From Pseudomonas sp. FP453 (GTDB lineage: Bacteria > Pseudomonadota > Gammaproteobacteria > Pseudomonadales > Pseudomonadaceae): 64,000 nt of DNA. The notes below the pieces were generated by a model, which made no database searches, was not told where the DNA came from, and saw nothing but the letters and a program-made list of their open reading frames with translations. Below are positions 43,895 to 52,047 of the stretch, piece after piece. Within the stretch, counting starts at the first letter, position 1, and the number at the start of each line of letters is the position of its first letter. The stretch spans positions 4,034,501-4,098,500 of the forward strand of contig NZ_CP117435.1 of NCBI RefSeq assembly GCF_030687495.1, read 5' to 3'. The position numbers and the translations under genes were made by a program.

Positions 43895-45077
43895 TCACAA
43901 GTCTCCAAATTTGCCCGCCAGGCTGAGTTTCCTTGGCAATTTCAGCTTGAGCACCGCGGCGAGCCACATCGGCATATGCCTGGCCGAGCGCCTCAGAGTC
44001 GCGCTGAGAAGTGCCGCCTTCAGCGCCTTGAACCGCAAAGGACTGGTGGATAATGCTTTGCTCGATCCGCTTCATCCAAGGCAGCAGGGTAAAACTCAGG
44101 AAGCCGATCATTTGCTGCTCCATCCCCGTCCCCCAGCTGGTGCTGTTGGACGTGTGCCCCACCATCCAAGGCGGAACGCGGAACCACCGACAGATCTCTT
44201 CGACGTTGAAGGCTCGGGTTTGCAGCATTTGCGCATCCTCAGGCGTCATGGACACCTGCTGATACTTCATGCCCGCTTCCAGCACCATCGTCTTGCCGGA
44301 GTTAACGGCGCCGGCGAATTTTGCGGCCATGTCCTCGCGAATATCGTTGCGCTGCTCAGGCTTCAAGATCTGGTCAGTGGACAAGACTCCGCCCAGCTTC
44401 ATGCCGTTGGCAAACATCTTGCTCGCCGACTCATCGGCAGCCATGGCAGCGCCGAACACGTTACGACCCATTGCCAGCGGACTCAGCCCACTCATTGGGT
44501 CGGTGCCGAACCCACGGGTATGCATCATTTGCTCATCGAGCAGCGTGTGCGGTTTTCCCTCGCTGTCGATGAACCGATACTCAATGGCGCCACTACTGGT
44601 GCGTCGCGGCGCCGATACCGCCTGGGGCAGCAGGAACTCCAGGGAAGAAAGCTCACCGCCTACCAGGTGCGGCTCGTTAAAGCTGTTGCCGGCCAAAAGC
44701 AGGCTGGCCACCACGCACTCCCAGAACTCGACGGGCGTTTGATCGGCATTCGGCTGGATGCTGATTACGCGGTGCACAGGGTGCGATGAGGCCACAACCG
44801 GGACGCCATCTTTGTCCTCGTAAAGCGCAATCGGCAGGGTGGCCAAGGTTTCAGCGATCAGGCGCACGCACGCCCAGACTGTGGACAGCTGAAGTGCCGT
44901 TTGCTGGCTTACTGTTTTGCCCGATGCAGAGTCGGTGCCGTAGTAACCGTTCCAGAAGGACGCATCGCCCAGGCCAATACGCCTTCCAACCCAGCCGGCG
45001 AGTGAGGACTTCACGAATCCAGGCTCGGCAGACTTGAAAAGGGCCTGGCGCAGGACTGATTTGATAGGTTTATTCAC
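43884..45077 (-). CDS. Truncated HK97-type portal protein fused in frame to a probable tape-measure C-terminus
   Basis: The 397-residue frame starts at GTG 45077 (AAGGGGC upstream). Residues 1 to about 342 are a standard HK97-family portal (LSTVWACVRLIAETLATLPI, LLLAGNSFNEPHLVGG, ICRWFRVPPWMVGH, FLSFTLLPWMKRIEQSI). The usual 60-80 residue portal end is missing. Instead the last 50 residues (GGTSQRDSEALGQAYADVAR, GGQIWRLVNGR) are Ala/Gln-rich and run into gene M with an overlapping start, as a tape-measure C-terminus would. Protease, major capsid, connector, tube and chaperone genes are absent, so a deletion with the scar near 44030-44065 is inferred. Confidence 0.85.
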   Translation of the reverse strand: MNKPIKSVLRQALFKSAEPGFVKSSLAGWVGRRIGLGDASFWNGYYGTDSASGKTVSQQTALQLSTVWACVRLIAETLATLPIALYEDKDGVPVVASSHPVHRVISIQPNADQTPVEFWECVVASLLLAGNSFNEPHLVGGELSSLEFLLPQAVSAPRRTSSGAIEYRFIDSEGKPHTLLDEQMMHTRGFGTDPMSGLSPLAMGRNVFGAAMAADESASKMFANGMKLGGVLSTDQILKPEQRNDIREDMAAKFAGAVNSGKTMVLEAGMKYQQVSMTPEDAQMLQTRAFNVEEICRWFRVPPWMVGHTSNSTSWGTGMEQQMIGFLSFTLLPWMKRIEQSIIHQSFAVQGAEGGTSQRDSEALGQAYADVARRGAQAEIAKETQPGGQIWRLVNGR

Positions 45078-45234
45078 CAGTCAGCCCCTTGCGGATGAAT
45101 CCGGCAGCGGCCAAGAAGCCAGAGCCAGCAGCGATAAGCGACCATCCGAGCCCGGCGAGCACAAAAACACCCGCCACCAGCAGGCCAAGCGCGACGATGG
45201 CGACCACTAAAAAAAGGATCAGGCCGTTATCCAT
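45070..45234 (-). CDS. Small two-TM protein between terminase and portal
   Basis: This 54-residue, almost wholly hydrophobic protein (ILFLVVAIVALGLLVAGVFV, then a second Gly/Ala-rich helix and an RKGLTGE end) starts at ATG 45234. It lies eight bases after the terminase stop and overlaps the portal start by eight bases, so it is translated within the packaging gene cluster. Function unknown. Confidence 0.75.
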   Translation of the reverse strand: MDNGLILFLVVAIVALGLLVAGVFVLAGLGWSLIAAGSGFLAAAGFIRKGLTGE

Positions 45235-45241
45235 GGTTCGT

Positions 45242-46999
45242 TTATCCAATGATGATCGGGTTTGAGAAAAAGTCGGACAGGTCCTGGCTCTGCACATCGG
45301 CGCCTGAAACCCCTATCGCCATCAACAGCGCAGCGAGGTCGTCGATTTTGTCGGCGGAGCGCTTCTTGTCTGGTGCCATGTTCATGTTGTCGTCGCGCCT
45401 GGCGATCAGGTTGGAAGCGCACCAGTTGAGGATCATGTCTCCGCCGTGGGCCAGGTTCCCGGCGATGTAAGCGCGCTCCAGCGCCTGCATGGCCGGGTGA
45501 TACGACTTGGGCCCCTGGATGAACTCAATCATCGGCAGTTCAGCGGCCACCAAACGGTTAACCAGGTCGCTTGCGTTCCACTTGTCGTAGGCAATTGCCT
45601 GGACATTGAAACGGGCGCAAACCTCTTTAACGTCGGCCTCGATCACGGCGTAGTCCGTGACGTCACCCTCGGTCTGTTTAAGCAGGCCAGATTCGACCCA
45701 TGACGCGTATGGGACGGTACCGCGCTCGGTACGGAAAGCGACCGCGCTCTCCGGCGCCCACCGCCAACCGTAGGTGTAGAGCACGCCATCGACATTCCAC
45801 ACCAGGCGGAACGATGTAAGGTCGGTGGTCGATGCCAGATCTAGGCCGCCCCAGCACGGGTACGCCGATAGCCAATCAAGATCGACCTCTCCATCGCACC
45901 GCTGCCACTTGTTGAGGTCGACCCAGCCGTCGGCTGTAGATGCCGGACGGTTCAGTCGCTTAATTCGAAACTCTGCCATTTTCGATGGCATTTGCTTGGC
46001 TTCTACCGACTCCTTGCGGATGGCCGCCATCAAGTGCGGGTTCACATCCATCAAAGGGTTGGCTTTGATCCAGCAGGTCTCGTCGAACTCTTGGTCAGCC
46101 TTTATGCCGAGCGACTTGTCTTCGTCATCAACGGCGTAGAACACCACCAGGAAGTGATCGGCTGTGTGCCCGAACAGGCCAGACAGCAGTTTCTTGGCGA
46201 ACATCCTGATTTCAGCCCAGGGCCCCGGGTTCGTGTATCCCTCGGTAGTCGTGTACAGCCAGAGCGGGTTTCCGCGCGCGCCGGCGGCAGAAGTCAAAAC
46301 GTTGAGCAGATCCGCAGTTTTATGCGCGTGGATCTCGTCAAGGCCAACATGTGACGGGTTCAGGCCGTCCTGTGTGGAAGCCTTTGCATGAATCGGCTTA
46401 AAACTCGCCCCTGTCTCCACGCGTGTGATGGACTTGGCCCAGACTTCCAGACCGAAGTACTCGCGCAGATCGGCATTCTTTTCAACCATGCGCTTTGCAG
46501 CGTTGAAGATGATTGCGGCCTGGCCGAAGGTCGTGGCCGCGCTGACAATCTGGGCGCCCTCTTCCGGCTCGCAGCATTCGCAATACAGAAGAATGGCCGA
46601 CGACAACGTGCTCTTGGCATTCTTCCGCGCCACGGCAAAGAGCGCAGAGGTGAACCGCCGGGGATGGAACATCCCATCATCACCCCAGCCCTCGGTATAT
46701 ACCGCCTGGCGTTTGCGAAACCCGAACAGCTGCACCACAAAGAAGATGTGCGAAGGGTGCATGACGATAGTGGGTTTTTCCCACTTGCCTTCGACGTGGT
46801 GCAGCTTCTCGATGAAGTCGCATGGGTCGTTCGCGTGCCATGGGTCAAAGAGAAACGGGCAGTCCTTCTTTTTTGCCCGCTTCAGGTCATCAAGAAATCG
46901 CTTCGATGCTTCGCGGATCAGGCGTCCGTGCTTCTTCCTTTTTTTGTCAGCTACCGCAGCCTTGGCGTAGTCGGTCGCGATCTTGACGAAATCACGCAT
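45242..46999 (-). CDS. Terminase large subunit
   Basis: This 585-residue packaging motor has an ATPase half with an atypical Walker A (ARKNAKST, residues 124-131) and Walker B VGLDEIHAH (Asp221-Glu222). A nuclease half starts with GGLDLASTTDL and ends with ADKIDDLAALLMAIG. It resembles terminases of HK97-like cos phages. ATG 46999 follows GGAGTG; a GTG two codons upstream is less likely. It appears intact although the head genes are gone. Confidence 0.94.
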   Translation of the reverse strand: MRDFVKIATDYAKAAVADKKRKKHGRLIREASKRFLDDLKRAKKKDCPFLFDPWHANDPCDFIEKLHHVEGKWEKPTIVMHPSHIFFVVQLFGFRKRQAVYTEGWGDDGMFHPRRFTSALFAVARKNAKSTLSSAILLYCECCEPEEGAQIVSAATTFGQAAIIFNAAKRMVEKNADLREYFGLEVWAKSITRVETGASFKPIHAKASTQDGLNPSHVGLDEIHAHKTADLLNVLTSAAGARGNPLWLYTTTEGYTNPGPWAEIRMFAKKLLSGLFGHTADHFLVVFYAVDDEDKSLGIKADQEFDETCWIKANPLMDVNPHLMAAIRKESVEAKQMPSKMAEFRIKRLNRPASTADGWVDLNKWQRCDGEVDLDWLSAYPCWGGLDLASTTDLTSFRLVWNVDGVLYTYGWRWAPESAVAFRTERGTVPYASWVESGLLKQTEGDVTDYAVIEADVKEVCARFNVQAIAYDKWNASDLVNRLVAAELPMIEFIQGPKSYHPAMQALERAYIAGNLAHGGDMILNWCASNLIARRDDNMNMAPDKKRSADKIDDLAALLMAIGVSGADVQSQDLSDFFSNPIIIG

Positions 47000-47032
47000 T
47001 CCCACTCCAGACTGGACAGCCAGATCATTCGA

Positions 47033-47455
47033 TTATTTGGCACCCTGCTTGCGGCCGTTTCCGGCGAATGCGTTGCCCTTCGGTTTTTCGGAACCAGAGG
47101 ACACCTTCCGGCGACTGGCCGGAGTCATGCCGAACTCTGAAAACAATGCTTTGAGCGCGGTAGTTTCCGCCGCGGTTGACTCCATGTCGGCCTTGGCTTT
47201 TTTCCGGAAGCATTGCCAGGCGAAGCAAAGTTGCTCGAGCGAATATAGGTCTACGACTTGCAGCACCCTTGCGCTGACAAGCTGGCGACCAAGCGATCGC
47301 CACATTTCCGAGCCGTCGACATTCAGATGCTGAGGTGGATCTGGGAAGTCGGCGACCAGGTCGAACTCTGGCGCGTCAGCTTCCTCGCGATCCGGGCGAG
47401 TTGTACCGGCCAGAACCTTGAGGTGCGGGGCCGTTGGCTTCCGTCCTCGGGTCAT
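47033..47455 (-). CDS. Terminase small subunit (P27 family)
   Basis: This 140-residue protein has the P27-type opening TRGRKPTAPHLKVLAGTTRP and a helical central part (MWRSLGRQLVSARVLQVVDL, EQLCFAWQCFRKKAKADM), then a basic tail with SRRKVSSGSEKPKGNAFAG. It recognises the packaging site for the large subunit. It is 33 bp upstream of the large subunit. Confidence 0.9.
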   Translation of the reverse strand: MTRGRKPTAPHLKVLAGTTRPDREEADAPEFDLVADFPDPPQHLNVDGSEMWRSLGRQLVSARVLQVVDLYSLEQLCFAWQCFRKKAKADMESTAAETTALKALFSEFGMTPASRRKVSSGSEKPKGNAFAGNGRKQGAK

Positions 47456-47657
47456 TTGTGGTCCTTCAATTTTGAAAAGCTAATTTTGACGGTGCGAAAA
47501 AACGGCTCGGGCGCGGTCTAGAAGCGAAAAGCCCCAGACTATTGACCCGCCCCCACCCATTGAGCCTGCCTATTTGCTCCATTTCGGTGCATTCTGATGG
47601 GATTTCCTCTCATTTACGCCTGACGACAGCTGCGTACAGGCCCATGTGAGCGGTACA
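47456..47657 (-). other. Gap between HNH and terminase genes, probable cos region
   Basis: No gene is supported in this 202-bp interval. In HK97-like phages the cohesive-end site lies just before the small terminase gene next to an HNH gene, so cos is expected here; I could not identify its exact sequence. Confidence 0.4.
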
Positions 47658-47999
47658 TCAGCTGCGCCTGGCATTGCCGAACCCACCGTCTTCCTTGGCC
47701 GTCTTGGCTGAGTGGCATGGGTGACACAGGCCCTGCCAGTTGGCCCGATCCCAGAACAGACCCATGTCGCTGCGGTGCGGAACGATATGATCAACGTCAG
47801 TGGCCACCACCACGCGCCCTTGCTCTTGGCAGTGGACGCACAGCGGGTGCTTGGCCAGGTATCCCTTACTCGACTGTTGCCAGCGGTATGTGTAGCCGCG
47901 CTCGTTGCTGGTGCCTCGCTGTTGCTCAGGCGTGGTGTGCTTGGGTGTGGCGGGTGAGGCGGGCTTGTGTCGCTGCGGCCTGACCGGCATGTCGCTCAC
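47658..47999 (-). CDS. HNH endonuclease next to terminase
   Basis: This 113-residue HNH protein has Cys pair CVHC, catalytic DVDHIVPH, Asn in NWQGLCHPCHSAKT and a second Cys pair CHPC. Such HNH proteins beside terminase are needed for cos cleavage in HK97-like phages. The start is GTG 47999, overlapping the preceding stop as GTGA; ATG three codons on is possible. Confidence 0.9.
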   Translation of the reverse strand: MSDMPVRPQRHKPASPATPKHTTPEQQRGTSNERGYTYRWQQSSKGYLAKHPLCVHCQEQGRVVVATDVDHIVPHRSDMGLFWDRANWQGLCHPCHSAKTAKEDGGFGNARRS

Positions 48000-48142
48000 T
48001 CGTTGGTAGGCTCGCTCTTAGCGGGCTGATGGGTTGGCGGTTCAGTTGGTTGAGCGGCGGGCACCAGGCCTGCACGCTCTGCTGCGATCCTCAGCCACTT
48101 GATCGCCCTGGCTCGGCGTGCGGCGCAAGCGCTACAAGCCAT
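47996..48142 (-). CDS. Small basic protein with CSAC motif (48 aa)
   Basis: The product starts MACSACAARRARAIKWLRIA and has a Pro/Thr-rich end. ATG 48142 shares its A with the holin stop (TGATG) and the gene ends in the GTGA start of the HNH gene, so it is coupled on both sides. One CxxC motif could bind metal as a dimer. Function unknown. Confidence 0.7.
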   Translation of the reverse strand: MACSACAARRARAIKWLRIAAERAGLVPAAQPTEPPTHQPAKSEPTNE

Positions 48143-48465
48143 CAGCCTTCGACCTTCCGCGTGGCGGCCTTGTCGTAGTAACCACGCACCTTCTCGACCC
48201 CAAGGAATCCAACAGCACCACCGGCGAAGGTGGCCATGCTTTGTGGCAAGCCCATCCATTCGAGAAGCGGGACCAGAGACAAAGTAACCAGGCCGCAGAG
48301 CGCACCCTCCAGATACATCTGGCGCCGCGTGCCACCGCCGTACATCACGCGCAGCACAGCGATGCCGACCGATAGGCCAGCTGCGTAGAGTTGAGGTTGA
48401 TGCATCACCAGCCAGGCAATTACTGCGGCCCACAGACCAGGATCCTTTTCAGGCATGTTCGGCAT
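48142..48465 (-). CDS. Phage holin, lambda S-type family
   Basis: This 107-residue inner-membrane protein has the layout of the lambda-family holins: a short charged N-terminus (MPNMPEKDPGLWAAVIAWLV), three hydrophobic segments (QLYAAGLSVGIAVLRVMYGG, LEGALCGLVTLSLVPLLEWM, TFAGGAVGFLGVEKV) and a basic tail. A second start at 48456 (MPEKDPG) could give a shorter form, as in dual-start holins. ATG 48465 has GGGAGGAA. It is the first gene after the Q gene and its terminators, far from the endolysin. Confidence 0.88.
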   Translation of the reverse strand: MPNMPEKDPGLWAAVIAWLVMHQPQLYAAGLSVGIAVLRVMYGGGTRRQMYLEGALCGLVTLSLVPLLEWMGLPQSMATFAGGAVGFLGVEKVRGYYDKAATRKVEG

Positions 48466-48552
48466 CTCAGGTTCCTCCCTTTCGGGGAGTGGATAGATCC
48501 GGCTCCAGCAGCACTCCCAGCTCGGAGCAATGGGTGTGGTGGAGCCGAAAAC

Positions 48553-48624
48553 GAAAAAGCCCCGGCAAATGCCGAGGCTCAAGGAAGTGTAGAAAGCAAA
48601 AAGCCCGACTCTAGGGTCGGGCTT
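48553..48624 (-). terminator. Two tandem intrinsic terminators between Q and holin
   Basis: On the minus strand the first hairpin is GCCCGAC-6-GTCGGGC type (48601-48624) with a T run. The second (48553-48581) is an AGCC-CGGC/GCCG-GGCT stem, again followed by TTTTT. In lambdoid phages Q lets polymerase pass such terminators into the late operon, so the late promoter should lie just upstream (inference). Confidence 0.75.
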
Positions 48625-48678
48625 TGCTCGCGGAAAAACCGCAAAGTAACTGAAATCTATATGCAGGGACCGGGGCTG

Positions 48679-49032
48679 TCAAGCAGCCTGACGACGAACA
48701 TCTAAAGCGCCGTCAATCCAGGCGAGGCCAGCCTTCCACAGGCCGCGCGTCTTCTCTTCACCGAAGCCCATCTTCTTGCCGACCTCCATCAACGAGCTGT
48801 CGCGGGTGGTGTAGTACTTCATCAGCACCTGGCCACATTCGGGGTAGCGCTTGAGCAGGCGACCCATTAAGCCATCGATCATCAGCGCATCGTCGTCGGT
48901 GATCATCGGCGACAGGATAGTGTTCTCGCGGGAGGCGCAGCACGACACACTGGAGCCCAGGACAACCCAGCGGCCCCAATGCTCCAGCAGATCCTCGGCG
49001 GTGCGTTCTTTAAAGCTCGGTGTGAAGGCCAT
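48679..49032 (-). CDS. Late antiterminator Q-like protein
   Basis: This 117-residue protein resembles the short Q antiterminator family: EHWGRWVVLGSSVSC near the N-terminus, LMGRLLKRYPECGQVLMKYY, and SLMEVGKKMGFGEEKTRGLW, a helix-turn-helix-like stretch. It would bind near the late promoter and make RNA polymerase read through the terminators at 48553-48624 into holin, packaging and tail genes. ATG 49032. Confidence 0.8.
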   Translation of the reverse strand: MAFTPSFKERTAEDLLEHWGRWVVLGSSVSCCASRENTILSPMITDDDALMIDGLMGRLLKRYPECGQVLMKYYTTRDSSLMEVGKKMGFGEEKTRGLWKAGLAWIDGALDVRRQAA

Positions 49033-49035
49033 GGC

Positions 49036-49356
49036 TCAATCCCCTGTGAAGTTGGTGGCACCTGGGCCACGGCGGTTGTTGTCGTTGTACTGGGCGTCCG
49101 GGCCGAACACCGGGTCCGGGCGCTTCAACTGATCAATCTGCTGTTCTGCTGCCTGGAGACGAATGCTCAACTGCGTCACCAGCACTTCCAGCGGCAGCGC
49201 CTCACCGGTTTCGGCGGTGACCCAGCCCGAGGCGCTGCACTGCACGCAGGCCAGCTCATGGAATACGCCACTGATCACTGCCCGACCACGGCATGCCGGG
49301 CATTTGTCCAGGTCGAGCTGAGCGGCGCGGAACGCAGGGCCGTGCGACTTCTTCAT
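49036..49356 (-). CDS. Zinc-ribbon-like protein of unknown function
   Basis: This 106-residue protein has two Cys pairs (KCPACRGRA and ACVQCSASGW, residues about 18-45) in zinc-ribbon spacing, then a helical stretch (LEVLVTQLSIRLQAAEQQID) and a polar end. Between the recombinase/small gene and Q, in the position of the nin genes of lambda. Start ATG 49356 overlaps the preceding stop by ATGA. Confidence 0.75.
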   Translation of the reverse strand: MKKSHGPAFRAAQLDLDKCPACRGRAVISGVFHELACVQCSASGWVTAETGEALPLEVLVTQLSIRLQAAEQQIDQLKRPDPVFGPDAQYNDNNRRGPGATNFTGD

Positions 49357-49556
49357 TTGGCCTCCAGCAGTCGCCTATGGGTTTCGTAAACATCGTCCCC
49401 GTTCGGCAAATTAGGTTCGTGATGTACGCGGTACTTGTCGCCACCCTGCATGCGCACCTCAAGGATCGGATCGTGATTCACGGTGTAGATGAAGATGGCG
49501 CTGATATCGGCCGGGTTCACGGCGAGTCGGGTGCGCTTTAGAATCTGAATCAGCAT
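49353..49556 (-). CDS. Small hypothetical nin-region protein (67 aa)
   Basis: This predicted alpha/beta protein (MLIQILKRTRLAVNPADISA, then HDPILEVRMQGGDKYRVHHE) has no recognised family. It starts two bases after the recombinase stop and overlaps the next gene by four bases, so it is part of the coupled minus-strand operon. Confidence 0.7.
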   Translation of the reverse strand: MLIQILKRTRLAVNPADISAIFIYTVNHDPILEVRMQGGDKYRVHHEPNLPNGDDVYETHRRLLEAK

Positions 49557-49558
49557 TT

Positions 49559-50854
49559 TTAAACCTCGCCCTTAACAAATTGCGGATCAGGCTCGCAGGC
49601 GCCGCCGTTCAAGGCGTCTACGAGGTTTTGCGAATCTTCATATCTAACGCCTGTCTGCGCGTGAATCGCCTTGAAGCCACGCCCATCTAACCAGTTGTGC
49701 CACTTCACCAGGGCGAGGCGGCGCTGTTCTTTGGCCTGGGTGTTGATGTAGGTGGAGGCGATCTTGCCAAGCGAGTGGTTGAGCAGCATCTCGCCGATGT
49801 GGCCGTCGACGCCGAGGTCTGTCCAGGCTGTGCGGGCCACCTTGCGCAGGTCGTGGCTTGTCCAGGCGCCCTGCCCCAGCCGAGTGAAGACAGCACTGGC
49901 CTGGTGATCGCTCAGTGGCTTGCCACGGCGTGATGGGAACAGGAAAGCCCCTTCGTATCCCTGGGCGGCCTGTCGATCACGGTAGCGGGCCAGCAACGCG
50001 CAGACCTGGTCAGTCAATGGCACGCGCAACTCGGTCTTGGTCTTGGTGTGCTCTGCCGGCAAGAACCACTCACGTTCAGCCAGCGCGATGTCTGCCCAGC
50101 GTGATTGCCGCGTCTCACCGATACGGGTGCCGTGGCACAGCATCATCAGGGCCAGCATGGCGTCACCTGGCGCGCTATCAAAACGCTCAGCCAGCAGCGT
50201 CACTAGGTCCTGCACATGAACATCACGAAGGCGTGCAGGCTTGGGCATGATGCGCGCCGCGGTGAAGTTGCCAAACTTCAACTCGGCCATCGGGTTCGAG
50301 GGGATCAGGTCGAGCTTGCGGGCCTGCCGGAACGCCACGGCGAGCAGCCTGTACAGCTGCTGGACGTAAGACAGCGACAGTTCCGCCTGGGCTGGCCACA
50401 TCAGCAGCTTGTCCAGGGTCTGCGCATTCACATCGCCGATCAGCAGATCATCCAGTCGCGGCTTGAGCTGGCAGCTGATGGCCGACTTGATCGCCGCCCG
50501 GCGCTTCTCCGAAAGCGCCTTGGACTTGGCCATGCGGGAGCCGTACCAGTCGAGCAGCTCACCCACGGTCACCCAGCCCGAAACACTGGCAGCGCCGTCG
50601 GCAGCCACGCGCAGACGCACCGCAGGCAACGCCGCGATTACCTGCTTGGTGTTGAGGTCAGGAAAGGCGCCGAGCCGGTGCCATTGGCGCTTGTTGAGCA
50701 AGTACCAGGAGCCACGGGTGCGATTCTTTGCGAAGCGGAAGTGCAACGCCGGATGGCTCGCGTCGCGCAGGTCGCGCACATGCTCAAGCTTGGCGTTACG
50801 GACGATCTCGGCATCCGACAGTTTCACCGTCAGGGTTTTGATTTGGGTGCTCAA
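49559..50854 (-). CDS. Second tyrosine recombinase, internal to the prophage
   Basis: This 431-residue protein most likely starts at TTG 50854, overlapping the preceding stop as TTGA; no ATG or GTG fits. The tyrosine-recombinase catalytic set is complete: Arg in CHGTRIGETR, Lys in HTKTKTELRVPL, His/Arg in WTSHDLRKVART, His in LLNHSLGKIA and Tyr in STYINTQ. It lies between the replication genes and Q, unlike the integrase at the right end, so it may act in phage recombination or be a remnant of another element. Confidence 0.87.
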   Translation of the reverse strand: MSTQIKTLTVKLSDAEIVRNAKLEHVRDLRDASHPALHFRFAKNRTRGSWYLLNKRQWHRLGAFPDLNTKQVIAALPAVRLRVAADGAASVSGWVTVGELLDWYGSRMAKSKALSEKRRAAIKSAISCQLKPRLDDLLIGDVNAQTLDKLLMWPAQAELSLSYVQQLYRLLAVAFRQARKLDLIPSNPMAELKFGNFTAARIMPKPARLRDVHVQDLVTLLAERFDSAPGDAMLALMMLCHGTRIGETRQSRWADIALAEREWFLPAEHTKTKTELRVPLTDQVCALLARYRDRQAAQGYEGAFLFPSRRGKPLSDHQASAVFTRLGQGAWTSHDLRKVARTAWTDLGVDGHIGEMLLNHSLGKIASTYINTQAKEQRRLALVKWHNWLDGRGFKAIHAQTGVRYEDSQNLVDALNGGACEPDPQFVKGEV

Positions 50855-51159
50855 GCGATCACCTTTCCTTCTTTGATCAAAATGGCCTGAGTCCGCAGAA
50901 CGGCCTCGGCGTGATAGAGGCGGATCTCGTCGTAACTCATGCCCAGGGTGTTTCGGTTGGTGCGGCCATCGCTCAGGCTGTGGCAGTACTCGCACGCCCA
51001 GGCCCCGATCAGGTCTGGTGGCTTCATGCCCGTTCCGCAAATCCCCGCCAGGCGGTAATGGGCCAACACCACCGTTTCGGTATCGCCTGGGCAGCCCGGC
51101 AGACGGACCTGGCAGTCTTGACCGCGCGCGGCCTTGGTCAGCTTGGTCTGGCGGGTCAT
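50851..51159 (-). CDS. YbcO-like HNH nuclease (DUF1364)
   Basis: This 102-residue protein has the pattern ARGQDCQVRLPGCPGD, VVLAHYRLAGICGTGMKPPD and GAWACEYCHSLSDGR of the lambdoid YbcO/DUF1364 nucleases, with two Cys pairs and an HNH-like fold. It probably takes part in phage recombination. ATG 51159 overlaps the preceding gene by four bases and its stop overlaps the recombinase start. Confidence 0.85.
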   Translation of the reverse strand: MTRQTKLTKAARGQDCQVRLPGCPGDTETVVLAHYRLAGICGTGMKPPDLIGAWACEYCHSLSDGRTNRNTLGMSYDEIRLYHAEAVLRTQAILIKEGKVIA

Positions 51160-51365
51160 GGGGCAACCCTCTGGGATGTACGCAAATCAATCACTTGGTA
51201 CGTCTCAGGCCACATCCCGCAGCCGTATCGAGCAGCCATGTTGCGGTCAGCGAAAAGCGCCATGGCGTGGTCAGGAGTGCCGCCAAGGTCGAACTTGAAC
51301 GAGCAGCAAAAGACCGCGTATGGGTACAGGTGAGGCTCGGGCGTTGCCAGGAGACGATCAGCCAC
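51156..51365 (-). CDS. Small hypothetical protein in replication operon (69 aa)
   Basis: It starts at GTG 51365, eight bases inside the end of the P-like gene; the product (VADRLLATPEPHLYPYAVFC, then FADRNMAARYGCGMWPETYQ) is of unknown family. The longer in-frame extension would run through the P gene and is rejected. Coupled to the YbcO-like gene by a four-base overlap. Confidence 0.6.
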   Translation of the reverse strand: MADRLLATPEPHLYPYAVFCCSFKFDLGGTPDHAMALFADRNMAARYGCGMWPETYQVIDLRTSQRVAP

Positions 51366-52047
51366 GGGAACCTCCGGCGCGGCATGCGCGCAGTTCGGCC
51401 AGGGCCCTATTGCCAACATCGGGGGTGATTTTTGGTTTAGGCGCAGCAAGCTCGGCAACCGGAACGGGCTCAAGACTCTCGCCCTGCCAAATTCGACGGC
51501 ATTGGTTTAGGTACTGCTTTTCAAAGCTCGCCAGACCCAGTTCACGGGAGAGCAACGGCAGACTATGGAAGCCGGCGGCAGCAGTTGCGTGGTAGACGGC
51601 TGGGTGATACCACTTCGAACAGTTGCGCATTGCTGGGTGGCAATTGCGGAGCGCCTGAGCGTAAGCAGACTCGACGCTCGGAAGGCCCAAGCCTTCAGGT
51701 GCAAAGCACCAGCTGACAAAAACGCCAGGGGCCGGCACAAAAGCTGACTTGCTCGCACTCACTACCCTCATGCCGTGGTCGATCTGCTCCATACGGCTGA
51801 TGCCTGAGCGCATGAACTCGCCAAGCCACTCAAGCTTAGAGGCGTTCATGACGGCCTCGGTGGGCCAGGACTGTCGCCAGGCGCCGCATGCCCCACGCAA
51901 CCGAAGGAACAGGTCGTCAATAACCGCCCGGGTTGAAGGATCAACTGTGACCACAGCTAGAGATTGTTCGGGACCCTGATAGGTCGGATCTGACCGGCGG
52001 CGAGCAACCAACTCCCCCACAGCGACAGGCTTGCCTGCTCGATTCAC
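51358..52047 (-). CDS. Replication protein P-like (helicase loader)
   Basis: This 229-residue protein follows the O-like gene and has the P family pattern: VIDDLFLRLRGACGAWRQSW with WPTEAVMNASKLEWLGEFM, and GLPSVESAYAQALRNC. Lambda P brings the host DnaB helicase to the O-bound origin. The start is GTG 52047, overlapping the O stop as GTGA. Confidence 0.85.
   Translation of the reverse strand: MNRAGKPVAVGELVARRRSDPTYQGPEQSLAVVTVDPSTRAVIDDLFLRLRGACGAWRQSWPTEAVMNASKLEWLGEFMRSGISRMEQIDHGMRVVSASKSAFVPAPGVFVSWCFAPEGLGLPSVESAYAQALRNCHPAMRNCSKWYHPAVYHATAAAGFHSLPLLSRELGLASFEKQYLNQCRRIWQGESLEPVPVAELAAPKPKITPDVGNRALAELRACRAGGSRG

Noticed and set aside
45242..47455. Functional packaging system capable of producing virions
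   Set aside because: Both terminase subunits look intact, but head genes, tail tube and tape measure are missing and the tail tip gene is frameshifted.
47456..47657. Exact cos site
   Set aside because: The gap before the small terminase gene is where cos is expected, but I could not identify a cohesive-end sequence with symmetrical nick sites by eye.
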